32,658 nt of DNA from an uncultured Anaerolineae bacterium. GTDB taxonomy: Bacteria; Chloroflexota; Anaerolineae; Anaerolineales; Villigracilaceae. The position numbers and the translations under genes are program-made. This document shows, piece by piece, positions 22,572 through 29,653 of this stretch. The notes below the pieces were generated by a model. The model made no database searches, had not been told where the DNA came from, and was given only the letters and a program-made list of their open reading frames with translations. Numbering within the stretch: position 1 is the first letter of the stretch; each line of letters starts with the position of its first letter. The stretch is taken from assembly GCA_903910795.1 (NCBI GenBank), contig CAIWAX010000047.1, forward strand, positions 1 to 32,658, given 5' to 3'.

Positions 22572-23678
22572 ATGCCACCCCGCCATTCTTTCCTAAATCA
22601 TCGCCCAGCCTGGTGGCCGGAAAATGAAGACTGGCCGCCAGTCAGAGGCCGCATGCGCCGTAACCCATTCTTTCGCCGGTTAGGCTGTGCCTTTGCATTT
22701 TTTAACCTGTTCGGTTTCGCCTTGTTTTTTTTCTTCATCACCTGGGCTGCCAACCAGCTTGGGCTGACAAACCTGCCTGCCAATCTACTGCATCTGCTTC
22801 TTCCGCTGGGGATCCTGCTGTTGGTTTCGATCACGGCAATGGCAATTCTGGGTGTATTTGGATTGCGCCGGGTATTTACTCCGCTGGATGATTTGCTGGA
22901 AGCAGCCGGGCGCGTAGCCGAAGGTGATTATGAGGCGCGAGTGCAGGAGCACGGTCCCAAAGAAGTCCGCTCTTTAGCCAGGGCGTTCAACGATATGGCA
23001 GCGCGTTTGCACAGAACCGATGAACAGCGCCGCAACCTGCTGGCAGATGTAACCCACGAGCTGCGCACGCCGCTGACCGTTTTGCAGGGAAACCTGGAAG
23101 GCATGCTGGATGGGGTCTACCCGGCCGATGAAACCAACCTGCGAGCCCTTCTTGATGAAACCAATATCCTGTCAGGCCTGGTGGATGATTTGCGCACAGT
23201 TGCATTGGCTGAAAGCGGCGCTTTAAAGTTAAAAAAGGAACCTGTCGATCTGCCCATGCTGGCACGGGATACACTGAGCGCCTTCCAGATTCAGGCCGAA
23301 GCGGCTGCAGTGGGTTTGAACATAATCGCTCCGGAACCATTCCCGCGTTTGGAGGTCGACCCCTGGCGCATACGCCAGGTTCTTTCTAATCTGGTATCAA
23401 ATGCCCTGCGCTACTCACCCGCCGGAAGCCAGGTGCAAATCAAGCTTGGCTTGGAGCCAACCCAGGCCATCATTGAAGTGATCGACGAAGGCCCCGGAAT
23501 CCCCATACAAGACCTGCCGCATGTGTTTGAACGTTTCTACAAATCCACTGATTCGGGTGGCATGGGATTGGGGCTGGCGATTGCCCGACATCTGGTCAGC
23601 GCACATGGTGGCACGATTGAAGCCCTGAGTCCAGCCAGCCAGGGAACTTGCATACGCATCTGCCTGCCGTTAAAATAA
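22572..23678 (+). CDS. Membrane sensor histidine kinase
   Basis: A 368-aa kinase. Two membrane segments (about 38-60 and 77-98) enclose only about 16 residues, so there is no large external sensor domain, and signals may come through the membrane or a partner protein. HAMP spans 100-148 (FTPLDDLLEAAGRVAEGDYEARV core). The phospho-acceptor His162 is in VTHELRTPL. The ATPase domain has the N box (NLVSNALRYSP), D box (DEGPGIP) and G2 box (GGMGLGLAIA). ATG 22572 follows the regulator stop by 2 bases; a TTG at 22566 overlaps that stop. The small Met/His-rich protein nearby is a candidate sensing partner. Confidence 0.94.
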   Translation: MPPRHSFLNHRPAWWPENEDWPPVRGRMRRNPFFRRLGCAFAFFNLFGFALFFFFITWAANQLGLTNLPANLLHLLLPLGILLLVSITAMAILGVFGLRRVFTPLDDLLEAAGRVAEGDYEARVQEHGPKEVRSLARAFNDMAARLHRTDEQRRNLLADVTHELRTPLTVLQGNLEGMLDGVYPADETNLRALLDETNILSGLVDDLRTVALAESGALKLKKEPVDLPMLARDTLSAFQIQAEAAAVGLNIIAPEPFPRLEVDPWRIRQVLSNLVSNALRYSPAGSQVQIKLGLEPTQAIIEVIDEGPGIPIQDLPHVFERFYKSTDSGGMGLGLAIARHLVSAHGGTIEALSPASQGTCIRICLPLK

Positions 23679-23742
23679 CAGTGGCCGATTGTCCTGCATT
23701 ACAAATCAAACAAACGGATGCTGCCGCTCTGGCAGGTTGTTT

Positions 23743-23770
23743 TTGTTGGTGGCATATTTCAAGGTACAAT
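23743..23770 (+). promoter_or_regulatory. Candidate promoter for bactofilin and downstream genes
   Basis: TTGTTG (23743-23748), 16-base spacer, TACAAT (23765-23770). Upstream at 23720-23740 a short CTGCC/GGCAG stem with a T-rich tail may be a weak terminator for the kinase gene. Confidence 0.4.
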
Positions 23771-23816
23771 TATTGGTTGATATCAAAAATCCATCTCTCA
23801 GGTTACCCATTTATTA

Positions 23817-24263
23817 ATGTTTAAGCGAAACCCAGGCACCCAACAAGGCACATCCACCCCGCCTGTTATCCAGGCTGTTGAACGTATCACTTCCGTACTT
23901 GGCCCGGGCGTCATCTGGGAAGGCAAGCTCAGCGGCGCGGGTGGTGTGCGTATCGAAGGCACATTTGAAGGCCAGATTGGCTTGCGCGGTATGCTGGTGG
24001 TTGGGGAAAGCGGGCGGGTCACCTGTGAAAATATTCGCGCCAGTGCAGTGATTGTCGCCGGGGCAGTACGCGGGAATATCATCACCCAGAAGCTTGAAAT
24101 TCGCGCCACTGGCCGCGTGTGGGGCGATGTAGTGACCACCTCTTTTGTAACCGAAGATGGCGCTTTCCTGCGCGGGCAGATCCGCATGGAAGAACATGTC
24201 GATCTTGATCTGGGCACGGAATCTGGCGCTGAAACTCAAACACCTGATCAATCTCCGGCCTGA
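23817..24263 (+). CDS. Bactofilin (polymer-forming cytoskeletal protein)
   Basis: A 148-aa protein of the DUF583/bactofilin family. A flexible N-terminal tail (1-20) precedes a beta-helix made of short repeats with Gly and hydrophobic residues (SVLGPGVIWEGKLSGAGG, then RIEGTFEGQI and VAGAVRGNI). A polar C-terminal tail ends in PDQSPA. Such proteins self-assemble into filaments at the membrane without nucleotides and help in shape and envelope synthesis. It is the first gene of a plus-strand group and is followed after 11 bases by the ProRS-like gene, which is probably cotranscribed. Confidence 0.9.
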   Translation: MFKRNPGTQQGTSTPPVIQAVERITSVLGPGVIWEGKLSGAGGVRIEGTFEGQIGLRGMLVVGESGRVTCENIRASAVIVAGAVRGNIITQKLEIRATGRVWGDVVTTSFVTEDGAFLRGQIRMEEHVDLDLGTESGAETQTPDQSPA

Positions 24264-24274
24264 CCCACTATAAA

Positions 24275-25492
24275 ATGAAATATTCCGAACTCTCCATCCA
24301 AACCCAGCGCGCCGCCCCGGCCGATATTCGCACGGAAGGTTTTGCTTTTTTGTACCGTGCCGGTTACCTTTCACGCACAGGTGAACTGCTGCCGCTTGGC
24401 CAGCTTGCTGTCCAACAGCTTGAACAAGCCTGGCACAAACCAGAATTTGAAGCAAATGTGCAGAACTACTTGGATCGACTTGGAGTGCCAACCTCACACT
24501 CTGAAGATACCGGTGAATATTTTGCCCAATTCAAAAATGCCGGTGAGGAAATTTTGCTGTGCCCGGCCTGTGGATATGCCGCCCGTCATGAACTGGCCCG
24601 CTGCCACAGGCAGCCCTTCAGCCAGGAAGAACCCCAGCCAGTTGAAAAAGTACTGACCCCGGAATGCAGCACCATTGCACAACTGGCGCTCTTTTTGGGG
24701 ATTCCTCAGCAAAAAACCTGTAAAGCCCTTATGTTCACGCGTTTACAGGATGAAAAATTAATCTTCGTGGCTGTGCGCGGCGATTTACAAATGAGCGAAG
24801 CCAAACTCAAAACCCTGGTTGGTGAGGTACGCCTTGCCACACCACAGGAAATCAGCGCCTGCGGAGCGGTGCCCGGTTACGCATCGCCGATTGGTCTGCG
24901 AAACAGCTTGATCGTTGTGGATGAACTGGTGACTCTTTCCTCAAACCTGGTGGCGGGCGCCAATGAACATGGCTACCACCTGAAAAACACAAATTATCCG
25001 CGTGATTACGCTGCCAACCTGGTGGCAGATGTCTGCCTGGCGAACCCGACAGACAAATGTCTTGCCTGCGGTGCGCCGCTCGAATTACGCCTGGCTGAAC
25101 CCGTTTTTTCGGACGGCCAACTATTATTCGAGAAACTCCTCATGATCCTGGCAGAAATAGCTCATGACGAAAAAGGATTGGCGCTGCCAGCCGAGGCGGC
25201 ACCGTTTGCGATCTATTTGATGAATGTACCGGGTAAAACTCTCGATACCGCCAGCGCGGCTGAAAAACTCTATCATCTGCTGACCGATGCAGGGCTGTCC
25301 GTTCTGTTCGATGATCGCAATGAACGCGCGGGTATCAAATTCAACGATGCCGACCTGATTGGCTGCCCGGTACGCATTACTGTGGGCGAACGCGGCCTAC
25401 AGAACGGCCTGTTCGAAATCAAGCAGCGGCGTGATACTGAGATCCGCCAGATCGATCTTGACACCCTTATCGCTGAGCTGCGCCCAGTCTAG
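24275..25492 (+). CDS. Prolyl-tRNA synthetase-like protein lacking the catalytic motifs
   Basis: A 405-aa protein with clear ProRS ancestry but far below the usual 560-580 aa of bacterial-type ProRS. Residues 1-50 match the ProRS N-terminus (MKYSELSIQTQRAAPAD, YRAGYLSRTGELLPLG). About 130 residues with motif 2 are missing, so the protein runs on at YFAQFKNAGEEILLCPACGYAARHELA (82-108). The INS/YbaK-like editing domain is present (128-240) with Lys150 in the TCKALMF position. In place of motif 3 (GIGVSR) it has LLFEKLLMILAEI. The anticodon-binding domain (310-405) is intact (DDRNERAGIKFNDADLIG). It probably cannot aminoacylate. It may edit mischarged tRNA-Pro or have another tRNA role. Confidence 0.85.
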   Translation: MKYSELSIQTQRAAPADIRTEGFAFLYRAGYLSRTGELLPLGQLAVQQLEQAWHKPEFEANVQNYLDRLGVPTSHSEDTGEYFAQFKNAGEEILLCPACGYAARHELARCHRQPFSQEEPQPVEKVLTPECSTIAQLALFLGIPQQKTCKALMFTRLQDEKLIFVAVRGDLQMSEAKLKTLVGEVRLATPQEISACGAVPGYASPIGLRNSLIVVDELVTLSSNLVAGANEHGYHLKNTNYPRDYAANLVADVCLANPTDKCLACGAPLELRLAEPVFSDGQLLFEKLLMILAEIAHDEKGLALPAEAAPFAIYLMNVPGKTLDTASAAEKLYHLLTDAGLSVLFDDRNERAGIKFNDADLIGCPVRITVGERGLQNGLFEIKQRRDTEIRQIDLDTLIAELRPV

Positions 25493-25591
25493 CCATTCGA
25501 TTGACCAGGCCGCCGAAAAACTCATAAACCGTTCAGAGAACACAACCATTTTGCTCAATGCTGGCTGCCAGCCAGATCAGGAAATAGATTA

Positions 25592-26779
25592 ATGAAAATC
25601 CCCATGTCATCCCCCGATCTTACCGCCGCTGAACGCCAGGCGGTCATGGAAGTGATCAATACACCCATTCTCAGCCTGGGCCCGAGAGTAGTGGAATTTG
25701 AAAAAGCCTTCTGCGAATATACCGGCGCAAAGTACGCAGTAGCTGTCAATTCCGGCACCGCCGGGCTTCATCTGTGTGTGCGCGCGGCCGGCATCGGCGC
25801 TGGAGACCTGGTAATCACCACGCCCTTTTCCTTTGTCGCATCCACAAATGCCTTGCTGTTCGAGAATGCCATTCCGATTTTTGTGGATGTTGATCCCCTG
25901 ACTGGTAATATCAATCCAGAGCAGGCTGTACAGGCTGCCAGGGATCTTGCAGCGGGCGGAAAAGCAGCCAGAAAATGGCTGCCACGCAAGACTCCCAAAG
26001 CCTCCGGGAAAGCCAGCGTGGGAAAGCTCAAAGCCATCCTGCCGGTGGATGTGTTCGGCCAGCCAGCAGAGATGGATCCGCTCACTGACACAGCTCGTGA
26101 GCTGGGCCTGACTGTGATTGAAGATTCCTGCGAGGCGATTGGCGCGTTGTACAAAGGCCGGAAAGCCGGTACCTTCGGAGATTTCGGTATTTTTGCCTTT
26201 TATCCGAATAAACAAATGACTACCGGTGAAGGCGGGCTGGTGATTACAGATAATGAACGGGCGGCGAATTTTATGCGGGCCTTGCGAAACCAGGGACGCG
26301 CGCCGGGGGATACCTGGTTGTCACACACCTACCTGGGCTACAATTACCGTCTGGATGAAATGTCCGCCGCTCTCGGTCTGGCCCAAATGAAACGGCTGGA
26401 TGAAATGGTATCCAAGCGTGCAACAGTCGCCGGGTGGTACACGGAATGCCTGGCCGGAATCCCCGGTATCGAAGCTCCAAAGGTGGCGGCCTCCACTACA
26501 CGCATGTCGTGGTTTGTCTATGTCATTCGCCTGGCAAAGGAATTGGAGCGCGGCGACCTGGCTAAACGACTGGAAGCCCGTGGTGTACCTGTACGGCCTT
26601 ACTTTTTACCTATTCATCTGCAGCCTTATATGCAGGAACGTTTTGGGTACGAAGCGGGCGATTTCCCAATCACTGAGGATCTTGGAGAACGCGGTGTGGC
26701 TGTTCCGTTCAGCGGTGTGATGACTCGTGAACAGGTTGAATACGTGTGTGATGCACTGCGGCAGGAAACAAGCCGGTAA
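25592..26779 (+). CDS. DegT/DnrJ/EryC1 sugar aminotransferase with a Lys-rich insert
   Basis: A 395-aa PLP-dependent aminotransferase of the perosamine/ArnB-like class. The aldimine Lys207 lies in FAFYPNKQMTTGEGG, the PLP-binding Asp178 in VIEDSCEAIGA, and NSGTAGLHL holds the phosphate. Between residues 115 and 147 it carries an extra stretch rich in Lys and Ala that is absent from typical members. It converts a keto-sugar nucleotide to an amino sugar. It is not adjacent to the nonulosonate cluster, although it could provide aminosugars for the same surface polymer. No good Shine-Dalgarno beyond AGGAAA before ATG 25592. Confidence 0.88.
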   Translation: MKIPMSSPDLTAAERQAVMEVINTPILSLGPRVVEFEKAFCEYTGAKYAVAVNSGTAGLHLCVRAAGIGAGDLVITTPFSFVASTNALLFENAIPIFVDVDPLTGNINPEQAVQAARDLAAGGKAARKWLPRKTPKASGKASVGKLKAILPVDVFGQPAEMDPLTDTARELGLTVIEDSCEAIGALYKGRKAGTFGDFGIFAFYPNKQMTTGEGGLVITDNERAANFMRALRNQGRAPGDTWLSHTYLGYNYRLDEMSAALGLAQMKRLDEMVSKRATVAGWYTECLAGIPGIEAPKVAASTTRMSWFVYVIRLAKELERGDLAKRLEARGVPVRPYFLPIHLQPYMQERFGYEAGDFPITEDLGERGVAVPFSGVMTREQVEYVCDALRQETSR

Positions 26780-26781
26780 TA

Positions 26782-26802
26782 ATGGAAAGTACCCATAAGT
26801 TC
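26782..26802 (+). repeat. GGAAAGTACCCA repeat copy inside a start region
   Basis: These 21 bases match the copy at 17296-17316 (inverted) with one difference. The copy forms the first seven codons of the PH-domain gene. Confidence 0.6.
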
Positions 26803-27705
26803 AGTAACGAATTTCCGCCTGCCCGCCAGCGCGGCATGGTGATCCACACCGTTCTGGCCGTCGTATTCAGCCTGGTCAGTGCGTTTTCGCTCACAATTGT
26901 TCTGCAAACCCCGGTTGGGTTGTATTTCAGCCTGTACGTGTTACTTTTTATCATTGCGGCTATCCAGGTGCCTATTTTCGGTTACCGGGTATATGCCTTG
27001 CTGCGCGCCAATTATTTTCTTGACCGCAATACCCTGCGGCTGGTTTGGGGCCTGCGGGCCGAAGATATCCCTGTCACGGATGTGGAGTGGATCCGGCCAG
27101 CCGCTGGATTAACAACGCCGGTCAACCTGCCGTGGTTCCGTCTGCCCGGTGGAATTCTGGGAGTTACCCGCCAGCGCGATATTGGCAGGATTGAGTTCAT
27201 GGCATCAGATGCACAGAACTTGATCCTGGTGGCAACCGCGCGGCAGGTGTATGGTATTTCACCCGAAGATCCAGCCGCGTTTCTGGCAGCTTTCCAAAAA
27301 ACAATTGAAATGGGCAGCCTGCAACCAACTCAGGGCAGCTCGCAATATCCATCCTTTGTGGTTGTCCGGGCCTGGGAAAGCTCATTGGTACGCTTTCTAT
27401 GGATGGCAGGCGCCTTTCTGAATGTAGGTCTGCTGATTTGGGTAACCGTACTGATCCCATCCCTGACGCGGATTACGCTGGGGTTTGGGGTCACAGGTGC
27501 GCCTCTGGATCCGGTAGCCGGCGCACAGCTCATTCTGCTGCCGCTCCTGAGCGCGTTCCTGTTTGTGATAGGCCTGATTACCGGCCTATTTTTCTTTCGC
27601 AAACCCGAATTACGTGTTCTGGCGATTGCCTTATGGACTTCAGGCGCCTTCTCAGGCTTATTTTTCCTCGCGGCTGTCTTTTTCATCCTGAATACCCCCA
27701 TCTGA
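26782..27705 (+). CDS. Membrane protein with bacterial PH domain
   Basis: A 307-aa protein. Two membrane segments (about 20-45 and 46-75) are followed by a soluble PH-like beta domain (about 78-180: FLDRNTLRLVWGLRAEDIPV, then ILGVTRQ and LILVATARQVYGISPEDPAAF). Three more membrane segments end the protein. It resembles bacterial PH (bPH) membrane proteins of unknown role. The ATG is 2 bases after the DegT stop and its first seven codons are a copy of the dispersed GGAAAGTACCCA motif. A start further in, such as M19 (MVIHTVL), is possible. It overlaps the next gene by one base. Confidence 0.75.
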   Translation: MESTHKFSNEFPPARQRGMVIHTVLAVVFSLVSAFSLTIVLQTPVGLYFSLYVLLFIIAAIQVPIFGYRVYALLRANYFLDRNTLRLVWGLRAEDIPVTDVEWIRPAAGLTTPVNLPWFRLPGGILGVTRQRDIGRIEFMASDAQNLILVATARQVYGISPEDPAAFLAAFQKTIEMGSLQPTQGSSQYPSFVVVRAWESSLVRFLWMAGAFLNVGLLIWVTVLIPSLTRITLGFGVTGAPLDPVAGAQLILLPLLSAFLFVIGLITGLFFFRKPELRVLAIALWTSGAFSGLFFLAAVFFILNTPI

Positions 27706-28499
27706 TGATATTCCAATTCTTAACGGGTCTGGTTTGTGCAGCAGTAGTGGGGATGGGCGCTTATCGTGCCCGCAGTCTGAGCCGTTCAGGGGCACTGGCT
27801 GCCATCCTGGTTGGGACGGTGGTATTTGGGATTGGCGGTTGGCAGTGGGCCGTCCTGCTGCTGGCCTTTTTTATTTCATCCAGCGCGCTGACCCGCGCTT
27901 TCAAAAACCGCAAACGCGGATTGAATGAGAAATTTTCAAAAGGCGGTCAACGTGATGCCGGTCAGGTATTTGGCAACGGCGGACTGGCTACGTTATTTGC
28001 CGGCTTGCATTATTTCTATCCAACCTCAGCATGGGTCTGGCTGGCCTTCGCCGCTTCATTAGCAGCCGTTAACGCAGATACCTGGTCCACTGAACTGGGC
28101 GTCCTGAATCCGCATCCCCCGCGCATGATCACCAACCCCGGTAGAATTGTCGAGAAAGGAACCTCTGGTGGGGTGTCCCTGATGGGAACATTGGCGGCGC
28201 TGGCAGGTTCGGCGCTGATTGGAGCGCTGGCAGTGCTTTTTCCGCCCATGTCTACTCCCTGGCTGGCGGGTGTTTTGGTGACGCTGGCCGGGTTTCTTGG
28301 GGCCTTGTTTGACTCGCTGCTAGGCGCAACCATCCAGGCCATTTATCATTGTTCCACCTGCGATAAAGAAACCGAACGGCATCCTTTGCATACCTGTGGC
28401 ACACCCACAGTTCGCATACGCGGTTGGGCCTGGCTGAACAACGATCTCGTCAACCTGGGCTGCGCAGTCTTCGCGGTCATATTTGTGCTTATCGTTTAA
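27705..28499 (+). CDS. DUF92 membrane protein (TMEM19/VTE6-like)
   Basis: A 264-aa polytopic membrane protein of the DUF92 family. The family core is clear: NADTWSTELGVL, then NPGRIVEKGTSGGVSLMG, followed by hydrophobic helices and a cytosolic CSTCDKETERHPLHTCG segment with three Cys. Plant VTE6 of this family is a phytyl-phosphate kinase, so prenyl-phosphate phosphorylation is a reasonable guess here. The start ATG overlaps the previous stop (TGATG), and this start fits the family N-terminus; the longer upstream reading is in the shadow of the PH gene. It is last before a strong terminator. Confidence 0.88.
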   Translation: MIFQFLTGLVCAAVVGMGAYRARSLSRSGALAAILVGTVVFGIGGWQWAVLLLAFFISSSALTRAFKNRKRGLNEKFSKGGQRDAGQVFGNGGLATLFAGLHYFYPTSAWVWLAFAASLAAVNADTWSTELGVLNPHPPRMITNPGRIVEKGTSGGVSLMGTLAALAGSALIGALAVLFPPMSTPWLAGVLVTLAGFLGALFDSLLGATIQAIYHCSTCDKETERHPLHTCGTPTVRIRGWAWLNNDLVNLGCAVFAVIFVLIV

Positions 28500-28525
28500 T
28501 CAATCCAGACCGCCCTGAGGTATCA

Positions 28526-28566
28526 ACAAAAGGCTCTGCCAGGGTTATCCTGGCAGAGCCTTTTGT
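28526..28566. terminator. Bidirectional rho-independent terminator
   Basis: An 18-bp perfect stem (28526-28543 with 28549-28566; core GGCTCTGCCAGG) around GTTAT, flanked by A-run and T-run. It separates the DUF92 gene (plus) from slyD (minus). Confidence 0.92.
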
Positions 28567-28611
28567 ATTATTTTCGGGATGGCGACAGCTTCCCACCAAG
28601 AGCATGTGGGC

Positions 28612-29100
28612 TTAGTGGCTGTGCGCCCCGTGCACGTGCCCGTGTTCATTTTCTTCATCGGTGGCATCGCGCAGCCCAACGATTTTGGCATCGAAGTGCA
28701 GTTCCTTGCCTGCCAGCGGATGGTTGAAATCAAGCGTGACCGAATCATCGCTGACCGAATCGATCCGGGCATTCATGGGGGTGCCGTTCTCATCAGTAAC
28801 CTGGATTTCAATGCCCTCTTCCATCGGAATATTGCTCGGGAACTGTTCGCGGGGTACTTCCACAAAAGCCTCCGCATCGATCACCCCATAGCCATCTTCA
28901 GGCTGGACGATCACCAACTTGCTTTCTCCAACTGCCATGCCATACAGCTCATCCTCCAGGCCGGGAATGATATTCCCGGCGCCCTGCAAGAACTCCAGCG
29001 GCTCGTGCCCTGACGAAGAATCCAGGATCTCGCCATCCACTCGCAGGGTGTATTCCATCAAAACGACCTGGCCATCCTGAACCTTCAAAATTTCACTCAT
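28612..29100 (-). CDS. slyD: FKBP-type peptidyl-prolyl isomerase, SlyD-like
   Basis: A 162-aa prolyl isomerase and chaperone. The FKBP domain (about 8-70 and 125-150) has LMEYTLRVDGEILDSS, PLEFLQGAGNIIPGLEDELYGM and QPEDGYG. An insert-in-flap domain (75-122) supplies the chaperone surface. The short C-terminal tail ENEHGHVHGAHSH is His-rich, as in SlyD, and could bind Ni or other divalent metals. GGAG is 6 bases before ATG 29100. It appears monocistronic. The promoter could not be clearly placed (a TAAAAT lies about 55 bases upstream). Confidence 0.92.
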   Translation of the reverse strand: MSEILKVQDGQVVLMEYTLRVDGEILDSSSGHEPLEFLQGAGNIIPGLEDELYGMAVGESKLVIVQPEDGYGVIDAEAFVEVPREQFPSNIPMEEGIEIQVTDENGTPMNARIDSVSDDSVTLDFNHPLAGKELHFDAKIVGLRDATDEENEHGHVHGAHSH

Positions 29101-29239
29101 TTTTTCTCCTTAATAAATCTCTGGCTTTTGGTTTGGGATTGCCAGAAGGCAACATTTTACTCTGGATTCGCAAAATTGACTGCCCTGAATTGGCGTTTTG
29201 CCAGGGCTTTCTTAAAGTCCTATATGATAACTTTTCCAG

Positions 29240-29490
29240 TGGAAAGTACCCACGATTTGCTTAGCAAATCGTTCAGTATGGATCAAGTTCAAAATTTTTA
29301 CCGCAAAGGCGCAACATCGTCCCGACACGATTTGCTGGCGAATCGCACCGGAACGCAAGTGCAGGTGTGCGGGGTGAAACGAGGGCCGCTACGCGAAACA
29401 CCACTTGCGAGGGAAGCCAGCGATTAGCATTTCACTTGGGCATTAAATCGTGATGGTTATGCCCAAACCAAGACACGGGTGAGCAGTTAC
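29240..29490. repeat. Modular dispersed repeat, right-hand copy
   Basis: About 250 bases without a convincing gene. The ends match the ends of the copy at 77-163: it begins with TGGAAAGTACCCACGATT and ends with GGTGAGCAGTTAC. CGATTTGCTTAGCAAATCG (29253-29271) forms a tight hairpin that in the left copy is split by 23 extra bases. AACATCGTCCCGA (29313-29325) is the inverse of bases 111-123. Bases 29387-29409 match bases 1-24. The shuffled order of shared blocks suggests recombination or nested insertion among related elements. Confidence 0.65.
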
Positions 29491-29578
29491 TAACAATTTA
29501 ACTATAGCATAGTTTTAAGAATCAAATCTTTACTGCGTATAGGAAGTAACTCCTTTTTTGGCCCGCCCGGTGGGGCGC

Positions 29579-29607
29579 TTGCGTTGGATTTGTGAGTCAA
29601 CTATAAT
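29579..29607 (+). promoter_or_regulatory. Promoter of the flavoprotein gene
   Basis: TTGCGT (29579-29584), 17-base spacer, perfect -10 TATAAT (29602-29607). Transcription would start near 29614, giving a leader of about 40 bases. Confidence 0.6.
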
Positions 29608-29653
29608 GATGCCATTATCAGGCGTTATTGTTTAATTTATCAGGAGTAATAGC

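Noticed and set aside
24275-25492. Annotation as a normal proline--tRNA ligase
   Set aside because: Motifs 2 and 3 cannot be found and the length is about 160 residues short, so a functional synthetase is unlikely.
29128-29427. 99-codon open frame upstream of the flavoprotein gene
   Set aside because: It lies within the dispersed repeat, has no ribosome site and its sequence shows no protein-like pattern.
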